From NCBI GenBank assembly GCA_003168375.1, contig PMSI01000001.1, positions 124,001 through 188,000 of the forward strand: 64,000 nt of DNA, written 5' to 3'. A program made the translations under genes and the position numbers. Under the pieces are notes generated by a model. That model had not been told where the DNA came from and made no database searches. It saw only the letters and a list, made by a program, of their open reading frames with translations. Shown piece by piece: positions 17,616 to 25,226 of this stretch. The stretch is from Vulcanimicrobiota bacterium. GTDB taxonomy: Bacteria > Vulcanimicrobiota > Vulcanimicrobiia > Vulcanimicrobiales > Vulcanimicrobiaceae. The first letter of the stretch is position 1. Every line of letters begins with the position of its first letter.

Positions 17616-18405
17616 CGCGCGTCCCCGCGATTTCCGGCGGGACCGGCACGGCGATCCGAACGCCGCCGCGCAGGACGTCGAGCACGGTCGCGAAGCGCAG
17701 CCGCCCCGCGTCGCGAGCCAGCACGACGTCGCCGACGATCAGTCCGGCGCGTTCGCCGCGCCCGCCGCGTTCGAGCTCGACGACGGCGAGCGCAACGCGC
17801 CCGTCGCGTAGCCGGGCGGGCACCAGCCGGATGCCGAGCAGCGACGGTTCGCGCTGCGCACCGGTAAAACGCTGGACGTCATCGCTGGGGACGGCGAGCG
17901 CGAGCCCGCCGACGACCATGCTGTTGATCCCGACGACCCGGCCGCTCGCGTCGGCGAGCGGACCGCCGGAGTTCCCCGGTGCGAGCAGCAGGTCGGCCTG
18001 GACGAACCGGCGGCCGGCGTCGCCGACGGTCGCGTGCGCAATCCCCATCGTCACGGCATTCGGGATTCCCAGCGGATGTCCGACCGCGACCAGCACCTCG
18101 CCGACACGGAGCCCGGCGGGATCGCGGACCGCTGCGGCCGGCAGGTCGCCGGCGTCGATGCGGAGCAGCGCGAGGTCGCGCTGCACGTCGCGGCGCTCTA
18201 CCCGTCCGGTGAAGCGCCGTCCGTCGCTCAGCACGATCTCGGCCTGCGGGCGGCTCGCGACGTGCGCGTTCGTCACGATCGTGCCGTCGCTCGACCAGAT
18301 CACGCCCGAGCCCGCGCCGTCGCGCCCGAGCCGCACGGCGACGGTACTCGCGCGCAAGCGCTCCGTCAGCGCTTCGAGATCGTTCTCGATCGCGTTTATC
18401 GGCAT
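17608..18405 (-). CDS. Trypsin-like (HtrA/DegP-type) serine protease, cytoplasmic
   Basis: 265 residues. The full triad is visible: His in SDGTIVTNAHVASR, Asp in QRDLALLRIDAG, Ser in LAPGNSGGPLADASG. A degenerate PDZ-like C-terminal part (ERGGRGERAGLIVGDVVLA) follows. There is no signal peptide or membrane segment, so it should stay in the cytoplasm, unlike classical HtrA. It lies between a second HtrA-like gene (3-base gap) and a LuxR regulator with which it overlaps if that gene starts at CTG. Confidence 0.88.
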   Translation of the reverse strand: MPINAIENDLEALTERLRASTVAVRLGRDGAGSGVIWSSDGTIVTNAHVASRPQAEIVLSDGRRFTGRVERRDVQRDLALLRIDAGDLPAAAVRDPAGLRVGEVLVAVGHPLGIPNAVTMGIAHATVGDAGRRFVQADLLLAPGNSGGPLADASGRVVGINSMVVGGLALAVPSDDVQRFTGAQREPSLLGIRLVPARLRDGRVALAVVELERGGRGERAGLIVGDVVLARDAGRLRFATVLDVLRGGVRIAVPVPPEIAGTRAA

Positions 18406-18408
18406 GCC

Positions 18409-19284
18409 CTAGTCGTCCGCGGGACGGTCGCCGACCGTCACGCGCAGCGATTTCGGCGAACCGCCGCGCAACACGTCGACGGCGAGTTCCGTCCCGACCG
18501 TTCCCGATCCGAGCCGCGCGTGCACGTCGTCGGCGTCCTCGACGCGCGCGCCGCCGATCGCGACGATGATATCGCCGACGATCAGCCCGCCGTGGTCGGC
18601 GGGACTGCCGGGCTCGACGCCCAGCACGATCGCACCGCCCGCAACTGCTTGCAGCGCGACGCCGAGGTAACCGCGCGGGATCCGTCCGCCGCGCGTCAGG
18701 AGCGCATCGACGACGCGCTCGATCGTCGTCGCCGGGACGGTCACGACTTGGCGGCGCGAGAGGCCGCCAGTGTTCAGGCCGAAGACGCGGCCGCCGACGT
18801 CGACGAGCGGGCTCCCCGAGAAGCGCGGATACAGCGAGAGGTCGGGGCGAACGAAGCGGTCGACGTCGCCGCCCTGCCAGGTGCGCCACGCGCCGCCGAC
18901 GGCGCTGATCACGCCCATCGACGCCGCGAGATCGCCGTCGTCGTCGCGCGCCACCGCGAGCGCGATCGCGCCGACGCGCAGCGCCTCGGGGGCGGCGAAC
19001 TCGAGCGGCGTCCCGGGACTCGTCACGCGGAGCAGCGCAAGGTCGGTCGACGGATCGCGCCCGACGATCGTCGCCGGTTCGGCGGTCCCGCCGGCGCGAA
19101 CGATCTCGACCTCGTCGCTCTCGAGCGCATGGTCGGCGGTCAGGATGAGGTCGGGCCGGATGAAAAACCCGCTTGACCCGATCCGCGAGCGTGCTTCGAC
19201 CGCGACGACCCCCGCGGCGACGCGCTCGACGGTCGCGGCAAGATCGTTTGAAAGCGCGACGAGCGCGCCGGTTTCGGTAGCCAT
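18409..19284 (-). CDS. Second HtrA-like protease with PDZ domain
   Basis: 291 residues, paralogous to its downstream neighbour. The triad is His in LILTADHALES, Asp in STDLALLRVTS and Ser in YPRFSGSPLVD, where the usual GNSGGP has become FSGSP, so the oxyanion loop differs. A good PDZ domain follows (RGYLGVALQAV, PGSPADHGGLIVGDIIVAIGG). No signal peptide. Probably the first of three genes (protease, protease, response regulator). A perfect 16-base palindrome lies 35 bases upstream. Confidence 0.86.
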   Translation of the reverse strand: MATETGALVALSNDLAATVERVAAGVVAVEARSRIGSSGFFIRPDLILTADHALESDEVEIVRAGGTAEPATIVGRDPSTDLALLRVTSPGTPLEFAAPEALRVGAIALAVARDDDGDLAASMGVISAVGGAWRTWQGGDVDRFVRPDLSLYPRFSGSPLVDVGGRVFGLNTGGLSRRQVVTVPATTIERVVDALLTRGGRIPRGYLGVALQAVAGGAIVLGVEPGSPADHGGLIVGDIIVAIGGARVEDADDVHARLGSGTVGTELAVDVLRGGSPKSLRVTVGDRPADD

Positions 19285-19318
19285 GCCGCGATCGTACGCC
19301 GCGCGGCGCGCACCCGCA

Positions 19319-19334
19319 TCACCCGTTCGGGTGA
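19319..19334. promoter_or_regulatory. Perfect 16-bp palindrome upstream of the protease pair
   Basis: TCACCCGTTCGGGTGA: two 7-bp arms around TT, in the 60-base gap between the unknown gene and the protease pair. The size and symmetry suit a dimeric regulator, but a rho-type or hairpin pause is also possible; no T-tract follows. Confidence 0.4.
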
Positions 19335-19344
19335 GCGGCGACCG

Positions 19345-20331
19345 TCACGAGACCAGGTGGGCCGTCAAGACCTCGGCGATACCCGCAGCGAACCGCCCGA
19401 CGCTGTTCGCCGTCTCAAGCGGCGGTACGCCCTGCACGAACGATCGCGCGACCAACAGAGCAAACAGCACGCCGGCAGACACGCCGAGGATCGCGATCTC
19501 GCTCGGAACGCTGCGCTTCGCTTCCGCGATGCGCGCCAGCGACGCCGCCGCGGCTTCATCGCGGAGCTCGATGAGAAAGACCATGATCCCGCGCGCGGCT
19601 TCGAGGTCGCCCGCAATGTCTGCGCGGAGGTCGGCGCGGATCGTCGCGCCCGCACGCGTGGCCGCCAACGCCCGCCCGAGCTCCGCCCTGTCGATCCCCT
19701 GAAGCCACACGGGTGGAAGCAATGACCCGAGGCTCACGTCACTCACGCGATATCGTTCGTCGGCGCCGATGACGTCGGCGATTCCCAGCGCAATACGATC
19801 GAGCTCGACGGTCGGGTCGTACGGATCGGAGCCCTGTTCGACGAAGCCGGGACCAGCGTCAGTTTGCACGACCGCGTAACACCAGGTGCGAAGGCCCCGT
19901 ACCGGCAGGGCACTGAAGTCGCGCAGCAATTCCGCCATCTCCGGAGCGGCATCGTGCGCGGCGCGTTCGAAGAGTCGCGCGGCATCGAGTCCCCGCGAGA
20001 CGGCCGCGTACTGGAGCAGCGGCATCGGCCGGTTCCGATCGCGCGGATCGACGCGTGGCGCATGGATCATCGCGACGGCGGTCAAGCCATCGATGATGTA
20101 CGGCTCGGCGTCGGCCGCGCGAAGCGCGAAGACAGCGTTGCGCCGTGCGAACGCCCAAAGGGTCCAGTACTCGTCGGCGATGTCGATGCGCCAACGGGCC
20201 TGCCGAGCCGGGTCCGCGCCGGCGTAGCGACGGCAGACCGAGCGCACTGCTGCGTCGACGCGGTTTTCGATCGGGTTCGTCAGCTCGAAATCGCCGGCGG
20301 ATCGGGAATATCGTACACCGAGAACCATCAT
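19345..20331 (-). CDS. Protein of unknown function, downstream of decarboxylase
   Basis: 328 residues, no recognised domain. Largely helical, acidic and Ala-rich. It contains YWTLWAFARRNAVFALRAADA (45-75), LRTWCYAVVQTDAGPGFVEQG (about 150) and one hydrophobic stretch SEIAILGVSAGVLFALLVARSF near residue 285. The start ATG overlaps the decarboxylase stop by ATGA, so the two are translationally coupled. The upstream bases match the ORF's codon bias, so it is very likely a real gene. Confidence 0.65.
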   Translation of the reverse strand: MMVLGVRYSRSAGDFELTNPIENRVDAAVRSVCRRYAGADPARQARWRIDIADEYWTLWAFARRNAVFALRAADAEPYIIDGLTAVAMIHAPRVDPRDRNRPMPLLQYAAVSRGLDAARLFERAAHDAAPEMAELLRDFSALPVRGLRTWCYAVVQTDAGPGFVEQGSDPYDPTVELDRIALGIADVIGADERYRVSDVSLGSLLPPVWLQGIDRAELGRALAATRAGATIRADLRADIAGDLEAARGIMVFLIELRDEAAAASLARIAEAKRSVPSEIAILGVSAGVLFALLVARSFVQGVPPLETANSVGRFAAGIAEVLTAHLVS

Positions 20332-21839
20332 CGAACGACGCGGATGAACTTCAGCTCGTCGTCGTAGGGGCCTTGCATCTTGACGCCGGCCTTCTTCTCC
20401 AGCGTCAGGTAGTCGATGATCTCCGGCGTGATCTCTTCGCCGGGCGAGAGCACCGGGATACCGGGCGGATACGGCGTGATCACCTCGGCGCAGATGCGCC
20501 CGGCGGAGAGCTTGAACGGGACGAACTCGGTCGCGGCGAGGAATGCGTCGCGCGGGACGAGCCGGATCGGCGGGATCGACGGCAGCTTGTAGGTGCCGGT
20601 GTTCATGCGCCGCTCGAGCACGCCCGACGGTGAGAAGATGTCGACCGGCCGGTCTTCGCGCGCGAGCTCGCGCACGCCGTGCACGAGCGCGTCCGATGCC
20701 TCGGTCGTCGTGCCGATCGTGTAGAGCGCGACGACGTTGAAGAGGTCGGCCAGCTCGAGTTGCACGTTGTAACGGCGGCGCAAGATCTCTTCGGCCTCGT
20801 AGCCGGTGTAGCCGAGATTCTTCACCGTGATCGTGATCTTGGTCGGATCGAGATCGAAGACGCCGGGACGGCCTTCCTGCTCTTCACCGAAGCAGTAGAC
20901 GCGGGTGATCTCGTTGAGCTGGCGGCGCGCCTCGTTCGCGATCTCGATCGTGCGCGAGAGGAGCGCCGGACCGTCGAGCGCCATCTGCCGGCGCGCGACG
21001 TCGAGCGAGGCGACGAGCACGAGGTTCGGCGAGGTCGAGAGGAACAGCTTGTAGACCGCTTTCAAACGGTCGAGCTTGATGCGGTTCCCCTGCACGTGCA
21101 GCATCGCGGTCTGCGACATCGAGCCGAGCATCTTGTGGGTCGAGTTGATGCAGATGTCGGCGCCGGCTTGCATCGCGGAGAGCGGGAGCGCTGGGTGGAA
21201 GTGAAAGTGCGGACCCCACGCCTCGTCGACCAGCACCGGGATGTCGTGCTCGTGAGCGATCGCGACGATCGCCTCGAGGTCCGCCGCGACGCCGTAGTAC
21301 GTCGGCGAGACGACGTAGATCGCCTTGACGTCGGGATCGCGCCGCAGCGTGGCGCGCACGGTCTCCGGCGTCACCGTGTGGTCCATGTGCAGCGCCTCGT
21401 CGACCTCGGGCTGCATCCAGACCGGCGTCGCGCCCGACATGATGAGGCCGCCCATCGCGCTCTTGTGCGAGTTGCGCGGGATCGCGAGCTTGTCGCCCGG
21501 GTTGAGCGCGGCCATCATCATGCACTGGTTGCCGCTGGTCGACCCGTTGATCAGGAAGAACGACTGCTGCGCGCCGAAGCACTCCGCCGCCAGCTCCTGC
21601 GCCTCGACGAGCGCTTCTTCGGGTTGCAGCAGATCGTCCAACCCGCGGATCTGCGTGAGGTCGATCGCCAGGACGTTGTCGCCGACGAAGTCGCGGAACG
21701 CCCGCTCCATCCCGATCCCCTGCTTGTGGCCGGGTGTGTGGAACGGGATCACGCCCGCATCGACGTAGTCGAGCAGGGCCGCAAAGTACGGCGCGCGCGT
21801 CTGGTCCAAGGCCGCGGCCCTGGGCTCCGGGGGCTTCAC
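20328..21839 (-). CDS. Orn/Lys/Arg decarboxylase family, PLP enzyme (probably arginine decarboxylase)
   Basis: 503-residue fold-type I PLP enzyme. It has the family start IPFHTPGHKQGIG, the glycine loop INGSTSGNQCMMMAALNPGDK, PRNSHKSAMGGL, the aspartate VLVDEAWGPHFHFHP, and the Schiff-base lysine in INSTHKMLGSMSQTAMLH. The C-terminal part ends in YPPGIPVLSPGEEI. The length (about 500) matches the short SpeA type of Gram-positives and cyanobacteria, which makes agmatine for polyamines; lysine or ornithine are possible alternatives. GTG 21839 is used, only about 4 bases from the predicted transcription start; TTG at 21809 would give a longer leader. Confidence 0.88.
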   Translation of the reverse strand: MKPPEPRAAALDQTRAPYFAALLDYVDAGVIPFHTPGHKQGIGMERAFRDFVGDNVLAIDLTQIRGLDDLLQPEEALVEAQELAAECFGAQQSFFLINGSTSGNQCMMMAALNPGDKLAIPRNSHKSAMGGLIMSGATPVWMQPEVDEALHMDHTVTPETVRATLRRDPDVKAIYVVSPTYYGVAADLEAIVAIAHEHDIPVLVDEAWGPHFHFHPALPLSAMQAGADICINSTHKMLGSMSQTAMLHVQGNRIKLDRLKAVYKLFLSTSPNLVLVASLDVARRQMALDGPALLSRTIEIANEARRQLNEITRVYCFGEEQEGRPGVFDLDPTKITITVKNLGYTGYEAEEILRRRYNVQLELADLFNVVALYTIGTTTEASDALVHGVRELAREDRPVDIFSPSGVLERRMNTGTYKLPSIPPIRLVPRDAFLAATEFVPFKLSAGRICAEVITPYPPGIPVLSPGEEITPEIIDYLTLEKKAGVKMQGPYDDELKFIRVVR

Positions 21840-21849
21840 AACGCGAGCG

Positions 21850-21858
21850 AGTATAGCA
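21850..21858 (-). promoter_or_regulatory. Extended -10 promoter element for the decarboxylase gene
   Basis: Minus-strand TGCTATACT (extended TGn plus TATACT), ending 11 bases before GTG 21839. No good -35 is seen, as expected for extended -10 promoters. It implies transcription starts about 21843 and an almost leaderless message if GTG 21839 is the start. Confidence 0.5.
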
Positions 21859-21893
21859 CGCCGGGCGCCGAAGCGGTACGGACCCGGGCTAGG

Positions 21894-22424
21894 TTAGACT
21901 TCTACCCGCTCTTCGATCGAGACGTTGTAGAGGAACAAGAACTGGTGCCACTCGCCCGGGAGCGTGTTGCGTTTGACGCGGATCCAGGGGATGTACTTCG
22001 GCGCTTTGGGTTTGCGCTTGAGCCGCATGTTGGCGTGCTCGGGCGTACGGTTGTTCTTGCGGTTGTTGCAGCGCATGCACGCGCAGACGAGATTCTCCCA
22101 GGTCGACGGCCCGCCTTTGCTCTTCGGCAGGACGTGGTCGACCGTCATCATCCGCTCGCCTTTGATCGCGCAGTACTGGCACGTGTAGTCGTCGCGCAGC
22201 AGCACGTTCTTCTTGGTGAGAGCGACCTTCTGCATCGGGCGCTTGATGTAGTACAGCATCCGGATGATCGACGGCAGCCGCATCTCGTAGCTCGTCGACT
22301 TGATCACGTCGTCGCGCCGGTGCACCATCTCCGCCTTGCCGGAGAACAGCAGCTTCACGGCCCGCTGGAACGAGGTGATATTCAGCGCCTCGTAGGTGAA
22401 GTTCAGGACGAGGACGTCGTTCAC
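21894..22424 (-). CDS. HNH endonuclease family protein
   Basis: 176 residues. It begins MNDVLVLNFTYEALNITS, the usual lead of stand-alone HNH proteins, with RAVKLLFSGKAEMV. The nuclease core is DDYTCQYCAIK, MTVDHVLPKSKGG (catalytic DH), TWENLVCACMRCNNRK: four zinc cysteines and the HNH metal site. GTG 22424 is chosen for its GGGAGAG ribosome site; the frame extends to TTG 22460. These proteins are near-universal housekeeping-like singletons with no settled role; no restriction partner is present here. Confidence 0.86.
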   Translation of the reverse strand: MNDVLVLNFTYEALNITSFQRAVKLLFSGKAEMVHRRDDVIKSTSYEMRLPSIIRMLYYIKRPMQKVALTKKNVLLRDDYTCQYCAIKGERMMTVDHVLPKSKGGPSTWENLVCACMRCNNRKNNRTPEHANMRLKRKPKAPKYIPWIRVKRNTLPGEWHQFLFLYNVSIEERVEV

Positions 22425-22662
22425 GATCTCTCCCGGGGCGAGCGCGGGCCGGGGTCGCAATCGGCGGCGGAATGCAAGAAGCGAGTCACAGGACGTGGCT
22501 CGCTTCGGATGGAGGACGGGGACGCGAGGGGGTGGGGAACCAACTGCAAGAGTCGTTCCACTCAGATGGCCTGGATCTCGGTGCGAGCGTGCCGCGCGTC
22601 ATGACGGTCCCTCACGCTTCGCTTCGCCGCTCGGTGTTTACCTCGTCGCCGGACCCGGGCGC
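22425..22662. other. 238-base intergenic stretch, no assigned content
   Basis: Lies between the HNH gene and the unknown gene on the same strand. Short frames exist on the plus strand but lack family resemblance or ribosome sites. No RNA gene or clear promoter was seen. Confidence 0.4.
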
Positions 22663-23193
22663 CTACCCGCCGGGGAGATTCGGCCTCGGTTGACCCGCGG
22701 CGGCCAGCACGAGCCATATCTCGTTGTTCGCCCCGCCGCTCCAGCCGCGAAACGCGGCGACCGGGTTGCCCGGATTGTACGGTCCGTCCCCGAGAACGTT
22801 GAGGTTACGGTCGTAATCGAACGTCGGCCGGAACGCATATGCCGTGGAGGCTCCTGCCAGCAGGCTGCGGTCGATCGAGTCGATCGTCGCGAACCCGGGC
22901 GTGAGCAGATCCTGGAGGGCGTCGAAGGTCAGCCCGCTGTCGACGACGGCGATGTTCCAATGCGGCACCTGCTCGTTGGCGTAGGCGAGGCTCAGGTTGC
23001 CGTCACCGTCGCTCACCAGCGAGCCCTCCTCTCCCACGGCGAGGATGATCCAGTCGCCGCCGGATTGGACGAACTGCCAGCGTTGCCCCGTGGCGTTGCG
23101 GTCCATGTACGCGGTCGTGAGGCCGGCGAAACCGGCGCGCGTGAGCACCAAGCCGCACAAAGCGACGATGAGGTACCCGTCATCTGCTGTCAT
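22663..23193 (-). CDS. Unknown protein with Gln-Trp beta-rich pattern
   Basis: 176 residues from ATG 23193; the longer upstream part of this frame runs through pdxT and is discarded. The N-terminal 25 residues (ADDGYLIVALCGLVLTRAGFAG) are hydrophobic. The middle has TGQRWQFVQSGGDWIILAVGEEGSLVSDGDGNL, spaced like one lobe of a beta-trefoil (Q-x-W, then G-x-x-L), but the rest does not repeat this. It sits 17 bases after pdxT on the same strand. Confidence 0.5.
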   Translation of the reverse strand: MTADDGYLIVALCGLVLTRAGFAGLTTAYMDRNATGQRWQFVQSGGDWIILAVGEEGSLVSDGDGNLSLAYANEQVPHWNIAVVDSGLTFDALQDLLTPGFATIDSIDRSLLAGASTAYAFRPTFDYDRNLNVLGDGPYNPGNPVAAFRGWSGGANNEIWLVLAAAGQPRPNLPGG

Positions 23194-23210
23194 GGAGCGC
23201 TTGCTTCGAG

Positions 23211-23792
23211 TTAGGCGTCCGCCATCATGCTCAGGAAGTACGCGTGCACCCGGTCGTCGCCCGTCAGTTCGGGGTGGAATGAGGTGCCCAGGACGTTGCC
23301 TTGCCGGACCATCACGCCGTGACCGTCGCGTTCGGCCAGCGTCTCGACCGCCGGGCCGGTCCGCTCGATCCACGGCGCGCGGATGAACACCGCCGGGAAC
23401 GGCGCGTCGCCGAGCGCGGGAATGGCGAGCGGCACCTCCGCCGAGTCGACCTGACGGCCGAACGCGTTGCGGCGCACGGTCACGTCGATCAAGTCGAGGG
23501 TGTCCTGTTCGAGATCGGCGACGTCGTGGGCCGCGACGATCATCCCCATGCAGGTTCCCCAGAACGGCATCCCGCCGCGCACGCGCTCGACGATCGGCTG
23601 AGTGAGGCCGAACCGACCGAGCAGACGGATCACCGTCGTCGATTCGCCGCCCGGGACGACCAGCGCATCGACGCGCTCGAGGTCCGCGGGCGTGCGCACT
23701 TCGATGACATCGGCACCCGCTCGCTCGAGTGCGTGCACGTGCTCGACGACATCACCCTGCAGCGCCAGAACGCCGACGTGCGGCGTTCGCAC
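23211..23792 (-). CDS. pdxT: Pyridoxal 5'-phosphate synthase glutaminase subunit
   Basis: 193-residue class I glutaminase that delivers ammonia to PdxS. Visible are VGVLALQGDVVEHVHAL, the VVPGGESTT motif, the nucleophile in PFWGTCMGMI and the His/Glu pair in TSFHPELTGD. One base separates it from pdxS upstream, so they form one operon. Confidence 0.95.
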   Translation of the reverse strand: MRTPHVGVLALQGDVVEHVHALERAGADVIEVRTPADLERVDALVVPGGESTTVIRLLGRFGLTQPIVERVRGGMPFWGTCMGMIVAAHDVADLEQDTLDLIDVTVRRNAFGRQVDSAEVPLAIPALGDAPFPAVFIRAPWIERTGPAVETLAERDGHGVMVRQGNVLGTSFHPELTGDDRVHAYFLSMMADA

Positions 23793-23793
23793 G

Positions 23794-24693
23794 TTAATTG
23801 CCGCGCGACGCCATCAACTGGTGTTCGGCGAGCTGGCGAATGTCGAGTCCGTCCATCGCTTTGGCCGCTTCCGGGATCGACGTGTGCGCCTTGAGCACGA
23901 CGTCCGCGTCCTGCCAGTGCGTCGTCGCATCGACGATCGCGCGCGCGAACGCGGCCGGGTCCGTCGACTTGAAGATCCCGCTGCCGACGAAGATCCCTTC
24001 GGCGCCGAGCTCCATCATCAGCGCGGCGTCGGCGGGCGTCGACACGCCGCCAGCGCAGAACAGCACGACCGGCAGCTTCTTGTTGGCCGCGACCTCGCGA
24101 ACCAGCTCGAGCGGAGCGCCCAGATCGCGCGAGCGCGCGACCAGCTCTTCGCGCGGTGCGACGCTCAGCTCGACGATGCCGTCGCGGATCGCGCGCATGT
24201 GGCGCACCGCTTCCACGATGTTGCCCGAACCCGCCTCGCCCTTGCTGCGGATCATCGCCGCGCCTTCGGCGATCCGCCGCAGCGCCTCGCCGAGATTCCG
24301 CGCGCCGCAGACGAACGGCACGGTGTAACCGGCTTTGTCGAGATGGTACAGGTCGTCGGCCGGCGTCAGCACCTCTGATTCGTCGATGTAGTCGACGCCG
24401 AGCGCTTGAAGCTGCCGCGCCTCGCCGATGTGGCCGATCCGCACTTTCGCCATCACCGGGATCGTGACGGCCTTCATGATGCGCTCGATCAGCGCCGGGT
24501 GGCTCATCCGCGCCACGCCGCCGTCGGCCCGGATGTCGGCCGGGATCCGTTCGAGCGCCATCACCGCGACGGCGCCGGCCTCTTCGGCGACCTTCGCCTG
24601 CTCCGGCGTGACGACGTCCATGATGACGCCGCCCTTCAGCATCTGCGCGAGCCCGCGCTTGACGGTCTCGGTCCCCGTCGCCTGTCCGTTCAT
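23794..24693 (-). CDS. pdxS: Pyridoxal 5'-phosphate synthase lyase subunit
   Basis: 299-residue TIM barrel that makes PLP from ribose-5-phosphate, glyceraldehyde-3-phosphate and ammonia. The chain is highly conserved: [51 protein letters not shown]-type [12 protein letters not shown], and [18 protein letters not shown]. Catalytic lysines lie in VMAKVRIGH and [15 protein letters not shown] ribosome site lies 5 bases from ATG 24693. Confidence 0.97.
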   Translation of the reverse strand: MNGQATGTETVKRGLAQMLKGGVIMDVVTPEQAKVAEEAGAVAVMALERIPADIRADGGVARMSHPALIERIMKAVTIPVMAKVRIGHIGEARQLQALGVDYIDESEVLTPADDLYHLDKAGYTVPFVCGARNLGEALRRIAEGAAMIRSKGEAGSGNIVEAVRHMRAIRDGIVELSVAPREELVARSRDLGAPLELVREVAANKKLPVVLFCAGGVSTPADAALMMELGAEGIFVGSGIFKSTDPAAFARAIVDATTHWQDADVVLKAHTSIPEAAKAMDGLDIRQLAEHQLMASRGN

Positions 24694-24774
24694 ATCCGCT
24701 CCATTGTCCTGCTCGCATCGCCCGCCATCAATGCGGACAATGATGACAATTCGAGATTGTGGCCCGGAGGGCCG

Positions 24775-25212
24775 CTACGGGGTTTGCGGCGGGACCTCGG
24801 GCGGGGGCGTCGACAGCTCCGGCTCGGTCACGCCCGGCTCATGGGAGACGATCGGGATCGGGAGCGGCGGCGAGGTATAGATCCCGCGCGCCCGAGGCGG
24901 GGGCGTGGGCGTCGGGCGCGGCGTCATCGGAGGCGGCGGCGGCGCCGGCGGACGGGTGACGCGCGGATCCGGAAACGCCGGGTCGGTCGCGACCGAGACG
25001 ACCTGGAGGCGCTTCCAGTTCTTCAGCTCACCGTGGTTCCCCGAATCGGCTTCGGGGACGGCGGTCACCTGGGAACCGACGGTCATCGTGCGGCGCTCGG
25101 TCTGCAGCAAGACCCGGTCGCCCAGCTTCTGGCCGATCACGATCGAGACGAGGAGCACGACGGCACCCGCGACCAGCAGCGCGGACAGCCCGGGGCGGCG
25201 GCTAGGCGGCAC
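24775..25212 (-). CDS. Membrane-anchored proline-rich protein, unknown
   Basis: 145 residues. One N-terminal membrane segment (about 10-27, LSALLVAGAVVLLVSIVIG), then a short globular part with LKNWKRLQVVSVATDPAFPDPRV, and a long Pro/Thr tail (APPPPPMTPRPTPTPPP). It looks like a bitopic protein with an extracytoplasmic, disordered spacer. It follows the glycosidase gene by 14 bases and is probably co-transcribed with it. Confidence 0.6.
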   Translation of the reverse strand: MPPSRRPGLSALLVAGAVVLLVSIVIGQKLGDRVLLQTERRTMTVGSQVTAVPEADSGNHGELKNWKRLQVVSVATDPAFPDPRVTRPPAPPPPPMTPRPTPTPPPRARGIYTSPPLPIPIVSHEPGVTEPELSTPPPEVPPQTP

Positions 25213-25226
25213 GGACGGCGGGTTCG

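Noticed and set aside
20679-22604. 641-codon plus-strand frame opposite the decarboxylase
   Set aside because: Arg/Asp/Val-rich composition typical of antisense to GC-rich genes; no motif; the minus-strand decarboxylase has complete active-site motifs.
22663-23193. Ricin-type beta-trefoil lectin
   Set aside because: Only one lobe-like QxW pattern; no threefold repeat.
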